From an uncultured bacterium (GTDB lineage: Bacteria > Bacteroidota > Ignavibacteria > Kapaibacteriales > UBA2268), in NCBI GenBank assembly GCA_937875295.1, contig CALLXS010000019.1:1-27521 (forward strand): a DNA stretch of 27,521 nt. The letters run 5' to 3'. The notes beneath the pieces are model-generated. The model searched no databases. It saw nothing but the letters and a program-made list of their open reading frames with translations, and was not told the origin of the DNA. The position numbers were made by a program, and so were the translations under genes. Shown piece after piece: positions 7,839 through 16,197 of this stretch. Position 1 is the first letter of the stretch; the number at the start of each line of letters is the position of its first letter.

Positions 7839-9254
7839 TTATTTTCTCTTTACTAATTTACAAATCGATTCCACATGATATGTATGTGGGAATAAATCTA
7901 CCGGTGTCATCTCTTCAATAATGTATTTTTCTTTCATCAACTCCAAATCACGAGCTTGAGTGGTCGGATTGCATGACACATATACGACTTTTTCAGGTGA
8001 AATTTCAAGAATATGCTCGACTACGTTTTTATGCATTCCAGCTCTTGGTGGGTCTACAATAACTACGTCGGGTTTAGGCAGAGCATTCAATAAATCTGGT
8101 AATTGCTTTTTATGTAAATCTTCGCAATAAAATTCTGCATTAATTACATTATTTCTCTTTGCATTTATTTTTGCATCATCAATAGCTGATTCTACTAATT
8201 CTACTCCAATAATCTTTTTGCAATTTCGTGAAGCTGGTAATGTAATTGACCCAGCACCACAATATAAATCCCAAACAATTTCATTCCCATTTAGGTCAGC
8301 AGATTCTATGATTTTTTGTATAAATTGATTTAATTGTGATGAATTTGTCTGAAAAAAAGATTGCGGAGAAATTCTATAATCTATGTCTAGGATTTTTTCA
8401 TTGATGAAACCGCTACCTTTAATTAATTCTATTTTTTGAATATCCACAGGAGAATGAGTGGAATTTATGCCCCATAGAAGAGTATCATTTTCAGTAAAAT
8501 GCTTAGAAAATTCATTTTTATAGTAATCAATAAACTTTTCATCTGATTTGCTTTCAGGCAAATTAGTGATTATCATTGCCATTAATGCATCATTTGCAAA
8601 AGAATATCTAAGCAAGAAATTCCTAAAAAATCCTGTATGTTCTTTATGATTATATGCAGTAGAACCTGATTTTTCAGTTGCAATTTTTAGAATATTATAT
8701 ATTTTATCAGCTCTTTTGTGTTGAAGTTTGCAAGATTCAATTTCTAGTACTTTATCAAATCTCCCAGGAGAATGCAAACCGCAAGCAAAGTCTTTTCTTC
8801 TAGCAATTATTTCATCATCAGAAATTTCATCTTTAAGTAGCCACCTTGATGCAGAAAAAGAAAATTCCATTTTATTGCGGTAATTAAACGCTAAAGGCGA
8901 AGCAAGAGTATCATTTATTTTTTTTATATCAATTTTCCCTATCCGGACTAAAGAGTCAACTACAATTTGCTTTTTTTGAATTAATTGCTCGCTATATGTT
9001 GTATTTTGCCACGAACACCCCCCGCACACAACAAAATATTGGCAATCTGCCTTAATTCTGTGTGCTGATGGTTCGATAAGCTCATTAATTACCCCTTCAT
9101 AGTAATTTCGCTTCCGGCGAGTAATTAATGCGTTTATTTTATCTCCCGGCACGGCATATTTGATAAAAAATACTGCTCCATCTTTTTTAGCAATTGCATT
9201 TCCCCCATAAGCCAATGAGTCAATATTTAATTCTATTGTATCATTTTTTTTCAA
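7839..9254 (-). CDS. rlmD: 23S rRNA (uracil-5-)-methyltransferase, RlmD/RumA type
   Basis: A 471-residue SAM-dependent RNA methyltransferase. Residues 1-60 form a TRAM RNA-binding domain (LAYGGNAIAKKDG, then YAVPGD). The Fe-S ligands are visible as Cys71, Cys77, Cys80 (in CGGC) and Cys175 (ESCKLQHK). The SAM-binding fold has DLYCGAGSITLP, followed by the IVDPPRAG motif. The nucleophilic cysteine is in SCNP (Cys428), and the general base is the Glu of HTYHVES near the C-terminus. The family makes 5-methyluridine in 23S rRNA; related RlmCD enzymes of other phyla modify two sites, so the exact uridine is not fixed by sequence alone. It starts 36 bases after gltX ends on the same strand, so the two are likely one transcript. 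Confidence 0.9.
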   Translation of the reverse strand: MKKNDTIELNIDSLAYGGNAIAKKDGAVFFIKYAVPGDKINALITRRKRNYYEGVINELIEPSAHRIKADCQYFVVCGGCSWQNTTYSEQLIQKKQIVVDSLVRIGKIDIKKINDTLASPLAFNYRNKMEFSFSASRWLLKDEISDDEIIARRKDFACGLHSPGRFDKVLEIESCKLQHKRADKIYNILKIATEKSGSTAYNHKEHTGFFRNFLLRYSFANDALMAMIITNLPESKSDEKFIDYYKNEFSKHFTENDTLLWGINSTHSPVDIQKIELIKGSGFINEKILDIDYRISPQSFFQTNSSQLNQFIQKIIESADLNGNEIVWDLYCGAGSITLPASRNCKKIIGVELVESAIDDAKINAKRNNVINAEFYCEDLHKKQLPDLLNALPKPDVVIVDPPRAGMHKNVVEHILEISPEKVVYVSCNPTTQARDLELMKEKYIIEEMTPVDLFPHTYHVESICKLVKRK

Positions 9255-9290
9255 TCTCTTAAGCCTTTAACTTTTAGTACTGATAATAAT

Positions 9291-10739
9291 TTACTCTTTC
9301 TCTAAAAATTTTTTCATTCTCGAAATACATTTTTCTCTGCCTATTAATTCCATCGTCTCGAACATTCCAGCTCCTATAGATTTTCCTGTAATCATCAACC
9401 TAAGAGGGTGAATAACTTCTTTCATTTTTATTCCATTCTCTTCGCAATATTTTTTAGTAGTGGAGTGTAATTCATCATGAGTAAAATCCTTGCATTTCTC
9501 AAGTTCAAACACCAGAGGCAAGATAATATTTTTCTTATCAGCATTCCAATGTTTTTCTAAGTAATCTTGCTCATATTCTATTTCATCATTAAAGAAATAT
9601 GGTGCATAATTAGGAATTTCTGATATAAAATGAACTCTTTCCCTTAGAGCATAAGCAACTTTATTTAACCAATTTAAATCATATCCGGTTTTTTCGATTT
9701 TCAATAATTCTTCGTTCAGCATTTTGCCCATTTCTTCTGGCGATAATTTCTGTAAATATTGGAAATTAAACCAATCTAATTTTTGTAAATCAAATACCGC
9801 CCCGGCTTTATTTACTTTCTCTAAATTAAATAAATCAATTAATTCCTGAAAATCATAAATTTCTCTATCACCAGTGGGATTCCACCCCAAGAGTGCAACG
9901 AAATTAATAAAAGCATCTTTAATATATTTCTCTCTAAAGTCTTCAACTGCAACGCTTCCGGTACGTTTGCTCAATTTTGTTTTATCTTTATTAAGCAAAA
10001 GCGGTAAATGAGCAAATTCCGGCTGCTCCCAACCAAATGCTTTATATAGAATACAATGTTTTGGAGTAGAAGGCAACCATTCTTCCCCACGAATCACATG
10101 CGTGATGCCCATTAAATGGTCATCTACAAGATGTGCTAAATGATATGTAGGGAAACCATCGCTTTTTATTAAGATTTGGTCATCAACTTCATTAGAACTT
10201 ATTTTCACTTCCCCACGAATTATATCTTTAAAGATTATTTCTTCATTATCTGGGACAAGCATTCTAATTACATAAGGAATGCCTGCGTTTATTAGCTCTA
10301 TTGCTTTATCCATTCCCAATGTAATAGAATTTTTCATATTCATTCTATCATAGCGATAATCGCCTTGATTCCCAGCTTGTAGTTTTTCTCGCATTGCATC
10401 TAATTCTTCAGCTGTATCAAATGCATAGTATGCCTTGCCATTATTAAGCAAAATATGAATATGTTCTAAATAAATATTAGTTCTTTGTGACTGAATATAA
10501 GGACCAAATTCTCCACCTTTAGTCGGGCTTTCATCAACGATTATACCAGCCCATTCGAGCATTGAAATTAAATTTTCGGTAGCATTCTCTACAAACCTCG
10601 AGCGGTCAGTATCTTCTATCCTCAAAATCATTTTCCCATTATGATGCTTAGCAAATAAGTAATTATATAGTGCAGTTCTTAGACCTCCTACATGTAGATA
10701 ACCTGTAGGAGACGGAGCGAATCTAACTCTTACGGACAT
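9291..10739 (-). CDS. gltX: Glutamyl-tRNA synthetase GltX
   Basis: GltX charges tRNA-Glu, the first of two genes in a minus-strand pair with the rRNA methyltransferase. The 482-residue protein has the class I HIGH-type motif in PSPTGYLHVGG (10-19), the KMSKS-type loop as KLSKR (255-259), and VIRGEEWLPSTPKH between them (215-228). The cysteines of the zinc finger found in E. coli GltX are absent: the segment reads AYYAFDT (103-109), a form I recognise from Bacteroidota enzymes. The anticodon-binding C-terminal region retains PLRLMITGKSIGAGMFE. The ATG at 10739 begins MSVRVRFAPSPTG, the expected N-terminus. Confidence 0.97.
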   Translation of the reverse strand: MSVRVRFAPSPTGYLHVGGLRTALYNYLFAKHHNGKMILRIEDTDRSRFVENATENLISMLEWAGIIVDESPTKGGEFGPYIQSQRTNIYLEHIHILLNNGKAYYAFDTAEELDAMREKLQAGNQGDYRYDRMNMKNSITLGMDKAIELINAGIPYVIRMLVPDNEEIIFKDIIRGEVKISSNEVDDQILIKSDGFPTYHLAHLVDDHLMGITHVIRGEEWLPSTPKHCILYKAFGWEQPEFAHLPLLLNKDKTKLSKRTGSVAVEDFREKYIKDAFINFVALLGWNPTGDREIYDFQELIDLFNLEKVNKAGAVFDLQKLDWFNFQYLQKLSPEEMGKMLNEELLKIEKTGYDLNWLNKVAYALRERVHFISEIPNYAPYFFNDEIEYEQDYLEKHWNADKKNIILPLVFELEKCKDFTHDELHSTTKKYCEENGIKMKEVIHPLRLMITGKSIGAGMFETMELIGREKCISRMKKFLEKE

Positions 10740-10760
10740 ATTATTTTTCCCAATTGAAGA

Positions 10761-10787
10761 AATTTACAAATTAACGATTTGCAAATT
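10761..10787. repeat. Inverted repeat in the gltX leader
   Basis: An 11-base arm AATTTACAAAT (10761-10771) faces ATTTGCAAATT (10777-10787) across 5 bases with one mismatch. It lies 22 bases upstream of the gltX start codon. It could be an mRNA leader hairpin or an operator; no family assignment is possible. The rest of the 178-base gap shows nothing else clear. Confidence 0.35.
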
Positions 10788-10909
10788 ACTAATTTTTTAC
10801 AAATTTGATGATAAAATTAATTAATTACATTTTTAATATATACTATCGAATTTAAAATTGGAATGAGCGTTCAATTATAATTCGTTAAGCAATATTCTCC
10901 AGATTTTTA

Positions 10910-10929
10910 AAAAGCAATTAATTGCTTTT
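10910..10929 (-). terminator. Perfect 20-bp palindrome over the stop codon of the barrel-protein gene
   Basis: AAAAGCAATT is followed directly by its reverse complement AATTGCTTTT. On the minus strand this can fold to a short hairpin whose 3' arm runs into a run of T. It includes the TAA stop of the upstream gene (10918-10920). It may act as a terminator, though the GC content is low. Confidence 0.4.
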
Positions 10930-11613
10930 AGGCATTCCACCAAATTTGACACCTAAAGACAAAGTGAAGTATGATTTAATTGGTTCGCCCTCATCTTTGG
11001 CAATTATATTCATAAAATTATATTTTGCTTCAAGTAATAATGTCGTGATAATAATATTAAATTCGATACCAGCTCCAATGCCAGCTCCAATTCGTGAATA
11101 TCCGGGGTTTTGGTCGCTAATTTTTAAATCTAGTGGCATTCCTACACCGCTATACATATAATTTACAGTATTTTTATTATAATTATATGTGAGCTCTCCT
11201 AATAAATAAGCACCAATTGCCGAATTTATGAAATAATAATCTAAGCCTGCACTTATTGGGAATAAATCTTGACTAACTTCCAATTCTGCGACTTGATTCC
11301 CTGAATTATCTTTTACCGCTACTTTATTCTGAGGAAAGCGATTCCAAGCAAATCCCCCATGCAAAACAAAATCGCTAGATAATGGCAATATTATTTTTGC
11401 TCCAATATGATAACCGAGTGCTGCTGCATCTTTTAGAAGATCTACATTCTGGTTGAGCGTATTAGAAAATATTTTGTCTGAATTATATACACTACTCATT
11501 TTGTCATTTGGTGTAGATAGCCCACCAAAGATTGCAATTCCATTATTAGCAAATGTATCATTATTGCTAAGGGTAATCAATACTATTAATATTGGGATTA
11601 TATATTTTTTCAT
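10918..11613 (-). CDS. Outer-membrane beta-barrel protein (OmpA/porin-like fold), function unknown
   Basis: The 231-residue protein has a signal peptide (MKKYIIPILIVLITLS, cleavage near TFA-NN) and then alternating hydrophobic and glycine/aromatic strands: GYHIGAKIILPL, FVLHGGFAWNRF, FPISAGLDYYF, IGAYLLGELTYNY, GYSRIGAGIGAGIEF, LLLEAKYNFMNI, YFTLSLGVKFGG. This pattern is typical of 8-strand outer-membrane barrels in Bacteroidota. There is no periplasmic OmpA domain. The last strand FTLSLGVKF is followed by GGMPKSN, so the Phe-terminated BAM signal is not exactly terminal. It is flanked by gltX on the same strand, 178 bases downstream, and divergent sufU, 152 bases away. I cannot assign a substrate or partner. 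Confidence 0.75.
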   Translation of the reverse strand: MKKYIIPILIVLITLSNNDTFANNGIAIFGGLSTPNDKMSSVYNSDKIFSNTLNQNVDLLKDAAALGYHIGAKIILPLSSDFVLHGGFAWNRFPQNKVAVKDNSGNQVAELEVSQDLFPISAGLDYYFINSAIGAYLLGELTYNYNKNTVNYMYSGVGMPLDLKISDQNPGYSRIGAGIGAGIEFNIIITTLLLEAKYNFMNIIAKDEGEPIKSYFTLSLGVKFGGMPKSN

Positions 11614-11765
11614 ATAAGTTATAAATATAAAATAAAATATTTTATAATAATTAATAAAATAATCGTTAATATTAAGACGAATAGATTATAATTTTAAGTA
11701 TAATTACTTAAATAATAATTGCATTTTACTCAAAATATCGTAATAAAATTAAACTCTCGACATAT

Positions 11766-12224
11766 ATGGATAACGAATTAGATGATTTATATCAGCAAGT
11801 AATTTTAGATCATAACAAAAACCCAAGAAATTTTGGTTCTATACCAATTAAAACTCATTCTCTAAAGGGTCATAATCCACTTTGTGGTGATTTAATCACA
11901 ATCAACCTACTAATTGAAAATGACGTTATTAAGGATATTAGTTTCGAAGGAAATGGTTGTGCAATAAGCAAAGCTTCAGCTTCAATAATGACTACATTAG
12001 TAAAAGGTAAGACTGTTCAAGAAGCAATGGAAATATTTGATCAATTTCATGAACTAATCACAAGCGATATGGACGAAGAAATTGATACCGAAAATCTAGG
12101 AAAAATAGCTGTATTTGCTGGAGTAAAGCAATATCCTTCGCGAATAAAATGCGCAAATTTAGCATGGCATACTTTGAAAAATGCAATTGAAAATAAAAAT
12201 TCAGTAGTTACTACAGATAAATAA
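11766..12224 (+). CDS. sufU: SUF-type Fe-S cluster assembly protein SufU (IscU-like)
   Basis: A 152-residue NifU/IscU-fold protein, opening LDDLYQQVILDHNKNPRNFG, the standard SufU N-terminus. The zinc/sulfur ligands are all present: Cys40 and Asp42 in PLCGD, Cys65 in GNGCAISKAS, and Cys129 in RIKCANLAWHTL. A loop of roughly 18 residues between the second and third cysteines, here rich in acidic residues (about 95-115), separates SufU from IscU. Known family role: SufU takes sulfur from the SufS persulfide for Fe-S cluster assembly on SufBCD. sufS and sufBCD are not in this window. The SufT-like gene follows after 53 bases on the same strand, so these two probably act together. Confidence 0.93.
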   Translation: MDNELDDLYQQVILDHNKNPRNFGSIPIKTHSLKGHNPLCGDLITINLLIENDVIKDISFEGNGCAISKASASIMTTLVKGKTVQEAMEIFDQFHELITSDMDEEIDTENLGKIAVFAGVKQYPSRIKCANLAWHTLKNAIENKNSVVTTDK

Positions 12225-12277
12225 ATTTTATTTATTATTAATTTATAAATATAAAAAATCATAACATCAATAAATAA

Positions 12278-12589
12278 ATGACCTTAGAAGAATTAAAAGA
12301 CTTAGTAATTGAAAAGTTAAAAACAATTTATGACCCAGAAATCCCGGTAAATGTATATGATCTGGGATTGATTTATGACGTACAAATCACTCTAAATAAG
12401 GAAGTAGTAATCTTAATGACATTGACAGCGCCCAATTGTCCAGAAGCAGAATACATACCTGTGAATATTGAGCAAGAAGTGAGAAATATTCCTGAAATTA
12501 CAAATTGCAAGGTGATTATTACTTTTGATCCACCATGGGACCCGTCTAATTTAAATGAAGATATATCTTTATTATTAGATATTTTATAA
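12278..12589 (+). CDS. sufT: SufT/MIP18 (DUF59) family Fe-S maturation factor
   Basis: A compact 103-residue DUF59 protein. The conserved elements are IYDPEIPVNVYDLGLIY (17-33), LTAPNCPEAEYIP (49-61) with the reactive cysteine at 54, and FDPPWDPS (83-90). The family includes bacterial SufT/YitW and eukaryotic Cia2/MIP18, which help deliver Fe-S clusters to target proteins, and PaaD-type proteins of phenylacetate degradation. The location directly behind sufU and the short single-domain form favour the SufT role; there is no paa gene nearby. Confidence 0.88.
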   Translation: MTLEELKDLVIEKLKTIYDPEIPVNVYDLGLIYDVQITLNKEVVILMTLTAPNCPEAEYIPVNIEQEVRNIPEITNCKVIITFDPPWDPSNLNEDISLLLDIL

Positions 12590-12673
12590 ATTGGAACAAT
12601 ATTTGTTGTTTATAAAATAATTAAGCAATTATAATCTTTTAGCATAAAATCTTGATTGATTTATTTAAATACA

Positions 12674-14611
12674 ATGAAAAAATATCATTTAATCACAATA
12701 AAAAGCTTTTTCATAATATTTTTGTTTAGTTTAATAATTAGTCTAAATTCTTGCAATTTTGAACCAATTACAAAACATCCTACACAAAATATTTATAACG
12801 CCACTCGTGGTGATTCTTTAATGATTAATTGGCATTTTGAAAATGCTGATAGAGTTTTTATTGACAATTTTGATAAATCATTTCAACCGATTGATTCTGT
12901 TAAAATTTTAGCAGATAGTCCTAAAAATCTTAATGTATGGGCTTATAAAGGAAATATTGATTCGCTTTTAGAAACAAAAGTTCTCATTATTAATGGTGAA
13001 AGCGCTAAAATTGATTCTATTCATAAGCAAGAAACTGAATTTACGACAATTCAGCGAGGTCCAATAAAAATTTACAAAGAATATCAAGAAGTAAGGGGGA
13101 TGGAATCCAATTATTTACGCGGAGTAATCACCTCAAATTCTGCAGTTCCCACTAATTTAAAAATCACATCCGTAATTGATAATCAAGAAGGTAATAATCT
13201 AAATGTAAAAATTAGATTTCTACTTTTAGATAATTATGGTAATTTTATAAATAATGACAATCTTTGTAATAACAAGCACTTAAGCGAACTAAAATACAAC
13301 TGTAGAGATAATAATTTTACATTTTTGACTTTTGATAAATGTAAAAAAGAATATCAAGAAAAGCGTCAAATTGGCAATGAAATCTCTATATTATTTGATA
13401 ACTCTTTTACCAATGAAGGTAATGAAGAAATAATTTCAAATATTTATAAAGCCGCAACTGACTTAGCTCAAAATGATAAATTGCAATTAATTGAATTTAA
13501 CCACAGAGCTAAAGAAATTCGTCCATTAAAATTTATTAGCGATGATATTGAATCGCTAAAAACATATAAAACTTCTTCGCCGAATGGGTTAAATTCATTA
13601 TACAAAATTTTGTATCAGACTATAGATAATACTCCTTATTCAAACAATAACAAAGCTACAATTGTAATCACTCATTCTGGAGATAATTCTTCATTAATTT
13701 ATAAAATTAGCGATATAATCAATGTCTCAAAAAGTAAGCAATCACCGATTTATATTATAGCTGTGGGAGACGCTTTGCAGACATATTTTTTAAATTATAT
13801 TTGTAGCAAAACCGGTGGAAAACTATATCATATTTTTAATAGCGAGGTAAATGATATTTCTGCAATAATAAACGAAATTTACTTTGCGATGAATAATTAT
13901 TACGAAATTGATTTTGCAGATAATAATTCATTGCAAATCAAGAATTGTAATGAACCTGAGAGTATTTTCTCAATTGAGGTAAATAATTCAAAATTATCAT
14001 CAATGGTTAGCTTATATACTAACCCTATTCCGGATTATTCTCAATATCAAGCCCTAGCTCTTTTTGATGAAAAATCATATAATTTCAAATCAGAATATAA
14101 CGATGTATTAGATGTACTTGTGCAGACATTGAAAGATAATCCAAATCATAACATTCAATTAATTGGGCATTCCGGCGACGAAGGAGAAGATACTTATAAT
14201 AATTATTTATCTAATTTGAGAGCTGATGCTGTTAAAAATTATTTATTAAAAAATGGGATTCCGCTCGAACAAATTGCTACAAAATCAATGGGTTATCGAA
14301 AACCATTATACTTTCAGGCGAAATTCCCATGGATGGATAATTTAAATAGAAGAGTGGAACTAAAATGGATAAACCCAGAAAAATTACCATTTGAAATAAA
14401 TGCGGAAAAAGCATTAGATGAGACAGATGCTATAAATATATGCAAAGAATGGTCGAGACGTGGGTATCGGACTTATTTCGAAAGAATTATCGAAAATGAG
14501 CAAGCAAAATATCAAGTAAAATTGTGGGGCTTTAGCACAAAAAAAGAAGCAGAAGCAGAATTAAAAATTATAAAATCTAAATATAAGAATGAGGGTTTTT
14601 CAATTGATTAA
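12674..14611 (+). CDS. VWA-OmpA-SPOR outer-membrane lipoprotein
   Basis: From the ATG at 12674 the protein has 645 residues. An in-frame TTG at 12656 is less likely, because the ATG gives a clean lipoprotein signal MKKYHLITIK plus hydrophobic core with lipobox LNSC (lipidated Cys27). A region with a von Willebrand A-like fold spans about 235-410, starting ISILFDNSFT; the MIDAS-type motif is DNSFT with Asp242. The OmpA-type peptidoglycan-binding domain covers about 460-570, with LIGHSGDEGEDTYNN (His499), the helix NLRADAVKNYLLKNGI and NRRVEL. The C-terminal 70 residues resemble a SPOR domain (REGYRTYF-like GYRTYF, then YQVKLWGFSTKKEAEAEL), which in known families binds denuded glycan strands. 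I infer an envelope-to-peptidoglycan tether with a protein-binding or metal-binding VWA module. It follows sufT by 84 bases; the link to it is unclear. Confidence 0.8.
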   Translation: MKKYHLITIKSFFIIFLFSLIISLNSCNFEPITKHPTQNIYNATRGDSLMINWHFENADRVFIDNFDKSFQPIDSVKILADSPKNLNVWAYKGNIDSLLETKVLIINGESAKIDSIHKQETEFTTIQRGPIKIYKEYQEVRGMESNYLRGVITSNSAVPTNLKITSVIDNQEGNNLNVKIRFLLLDNYGNFINNDNLCNNKHLSELKYNCRDNNFTFLTFDKCKKEYQEKRQIGNEISILFDNSFTNEGNEEIISNIYKAATDLAQNDKLQLIEFNHRAKEIRPLKFISDDIESLKTYKTSSPNGLNSLYKILYQTIDNTPYSNNNKATIVITHSGDNSSLIYKISDIINVSKSKQSPIYIIAVGDALQTYFLNYICSKTGGKLYHIFNSEVNDISAIINEIYFAMNNYYEIDFADNNSLQIKNCNEPESIFSIEVNNSKLSSMVSLYTNPIPDYSQYQALALFDEKSYNFKSEYNDVLDVLVQTLKDNPNHNIQLIGHSGDEGEDTYNNYLSNLRADAVKNYLLKNGIPLEQIATKSMGYRKPLYFQAKFPWMDNLNRRVELKWINPEKLPFEINAEKALDETDAINICKEWSRRGYRTYFERIIENEQAKYQVKLWGFSTKKEAEAELKIIKSKYKNEGFSID

Positions 14612-14674
14612 TTAAATTTAATAATGCTTGCTTTTAATATTAATATTTATAAGCTATATTTAGAAAATATTTAG

Positions 14675-14682
14675 TATTTTTG
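14675..14682 (+). promoter_or_regulatory. Putative -7 promoter element of the nudix-parA operon
   Basis: TATTTTTG fits TAnnTTTG and ends 28 bases before the ATG at 14711. No TTTG is seen at the expected upstream spacing, so this is a half-site match only. Confidence 0.35.
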
Positions 14683-14710
14683 TGTGTTATAATAACGTTT
14701 TATATCTTAA

Positions 14711-15265
14711 ATGCTTAAAAAATGGCAAACAAATTCTGAAAAAAATATCGGAAATTTCAGAATTTTTCAATTAAATTCTGCTCAAAGAATTAATCCGAGC
14801 AATCAAAAAATTGGCGAATTTTATTGTCTGAAATCTCCAAATTGGGTAAATATTATGCCCATCACAAAGGATAATAAAATTGTTTTCGTAAAGCAATATC
14901 GCCACGGATCAGATAGTATAACAATTGAATTACCAGCTGGAATTATCGAGCCAAACGAAGAGCCAATCGCAGCTGCTAGACGAGAATGCGTCGAAGAAAC
15001 TGGCTATGAAAGCAATTTATCTCCAGAATTTCTTGGAACAATTTTGCCTAATCCTGCTTTTATGAATAATAATTGTTATTGCTATTTTTGGAAAGATTGC
15101 GAAAGAAAATTCGAGCAATCTCTTGATGAGTTTGAAGATATTGAAGTATTGTTATTATCCGTAGAAGAAACGAAAGATAAAATTAAAAGCGGCGAAATTA
15201 ATCATTCTCTCGCCGTTTGCAATTTGCTTAAATATTTTTTCGAAATCGAAAATAAAAGTAATTAA
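14711..15265 (+). CDS. Nudix hydrolase, ADP-ribose pyrophosphatase-like
   Basis: A 184-residue protein with an exact Nudix box, G-x5-E-x7-R-E-x-x-E-E-x-G-x, at residues 77-99: it opens GIIEPNE and closes RRECVEETGY. The preceding strand VFVKQYRHG (58-66) and ELPAG (73-77) are typical of the ADP-ribose pyrophosphatase (NudF/YffH-like) branch, which hydrolyses nucleoside diphosphate sugars to AMP and sugar phosphate. The downstream segment LPNPAFMNNNCYCYFW fits the same branch. The substrate is inferred from family resemblance. The parA gene starts 14 bases after the stop, so the two are probably co-transcribed. Confidence 0.88.
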   Translation: MLKKWQTNSEKNIGNFRIFQLNSAQRINPSNQKIGEFYCLKSPNWVNIMPITKDNKIVFVKQYRHGSDSITIELPAGIIEPNEEPIAAARRECVEETGYESNLSPEFLGTILPNPAFMNNNCYCYFWKDCERKFEQSLDEFEDIEVLLLSVEETKDKIKSGEINHSLAVCNLLKYFFEIENKSN

Positions 15266-15279
15266 TAAAACCGAATATA

Positions 15280-16065
15280 ATGGGAAAAGTAATTGCAATA
15301 GCTAATCAAAAAGGTGGTGTAGGAAAAACTACTACTGCTATTAATTTAGCTGCATCTCTGGCAGCTGCCGAATATAAAGTACTTTTGATTGATATAGATC
15401 CACAAGCTAATTCTTCTGGTGGTGTGGGCGTAGACGTTAAAACTCTCGACAAAACTGTTTATGAAGTTTTAGTAAATAATTTAAACGTCGAAAAGTCTAT
15501 ATTAACTACATCTATGCCTAATTTATCACTCTTGCCATCTCATATAAATTTAGTAGGTGCAGAAATTGAAATGGTTAGTACTCAAAATCGAGAGTCAGTC
15601 CTAAAAAATGCAATTCGCAAAATTATTAATAATTTTGATTTTATAGTCATAGACTGCCCTCCATCCTTAGGTTTGCTTACATTAAATGCTCTCACTGCTT
15701 CTGATTCAGTATTAATTCCAGTGCAGTGCGAATATTATGCTCTAGAAGGGTTAGGTCAATTATTAAATACAATTTCAATTATCCGCCACCGCTTAAATCC
15801 TAAATTAGATATCGAGGGAGTGCTGCTCACAATGTATGATTCTCGGTTAAGACTCTCTAATCAAGTAGTGGACGAAGTTCGCAGACATTTCGGAAGTAAG
15901 GCTTTTAATACTTTAATTAATCGAAATGTGCGTATCTCTGAAGCACCAAGCTATGGGAAACCGGTCATTTTATATGACGCTACAAGCATCGGTGCTAAAA
16001 ATTACTTAGAATTAGCTAAAGAAATTATTACAGCGAATGCTAAATATTTAAATAAAGGGAATTAA
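15280..16065 (+). CDS. parA: ParA/Soj family chromosome-partitioning ATPase
   Basis: A 261-residue deviant Walker ATPase. The P-loop is KGGVGKTTTA (11-20) with the signature lysine, the Walker A' motif is LLIDIDPQANSSGG (35-48), and the Walker B strand is FIVIDCPPSLG (about 115-125). The segment IRISEAP-like VRISEAPSYGKPV is highly conserved in chromosomal ParA/Soj. ParA binds DNA in its ATP form and moves ParB-parS complexes. A parB gene normally follows directly; here the next gene is a BamD-like lipoprotein 132 bases downstream. The presumptive parB must lie elsewhere. Nudix and parA appear to share a transcript. Confidence 0.93.
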   Translation: MGKVIAIANQKGGVGKTTTAINLAASLAAAEYKVLLIDIDPQANSSGGVGVDVKTLDKTVYEVLVNNLNVEKSILTTSMPNLSLLPSHINLVGAEIEMVSTQNRESVLKNAIRKIINNFDFIVIDCPPSLGLLTLNALTASDSVLIPVQCEYYALEGLGQLLNTISIIRHRLNPKLDIEGVLLTMYDSRLRLSNQVVDEVRRHFGSKAFNTLINRNVRISEAPSYGKPVILYDATSIGAKNYLELAKEIITANAKYLNKGN

Positions 16066-16129
16066 TTTCTTAACTTTAATTCTCTTACTACGTTTTCATT
16101 TCGAATACAAATATTAATAAAAAAAATGT

Positions 16130-16137
16130 TAATTTTG
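16130..16137 (+). promoter_or_regulatory. Putative -7 promoter element before the BamD-like gene
   Basis: TAATTTTG matches TAnnTTTG in the 132-base gap between parA and the lipoprotein gene, 60 bases upstream of its ATG. The upstream TTTG is not evident. Confidence 0.3.
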
Positions 16138-16197
16138 TAATCTCTGAAATAATTTTTATCAGATTTAAAATAGTTCAAGAATTTTCATATTGGCTTT

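Noticed and set aside
10741..10917. Possible tRNA or regulatory RNA in the gap between gltX and the barrel-protein gene
   Set aside because: No T-loop or acceptor-stem pattern is present; only a short imperfect inverted repeat was found.
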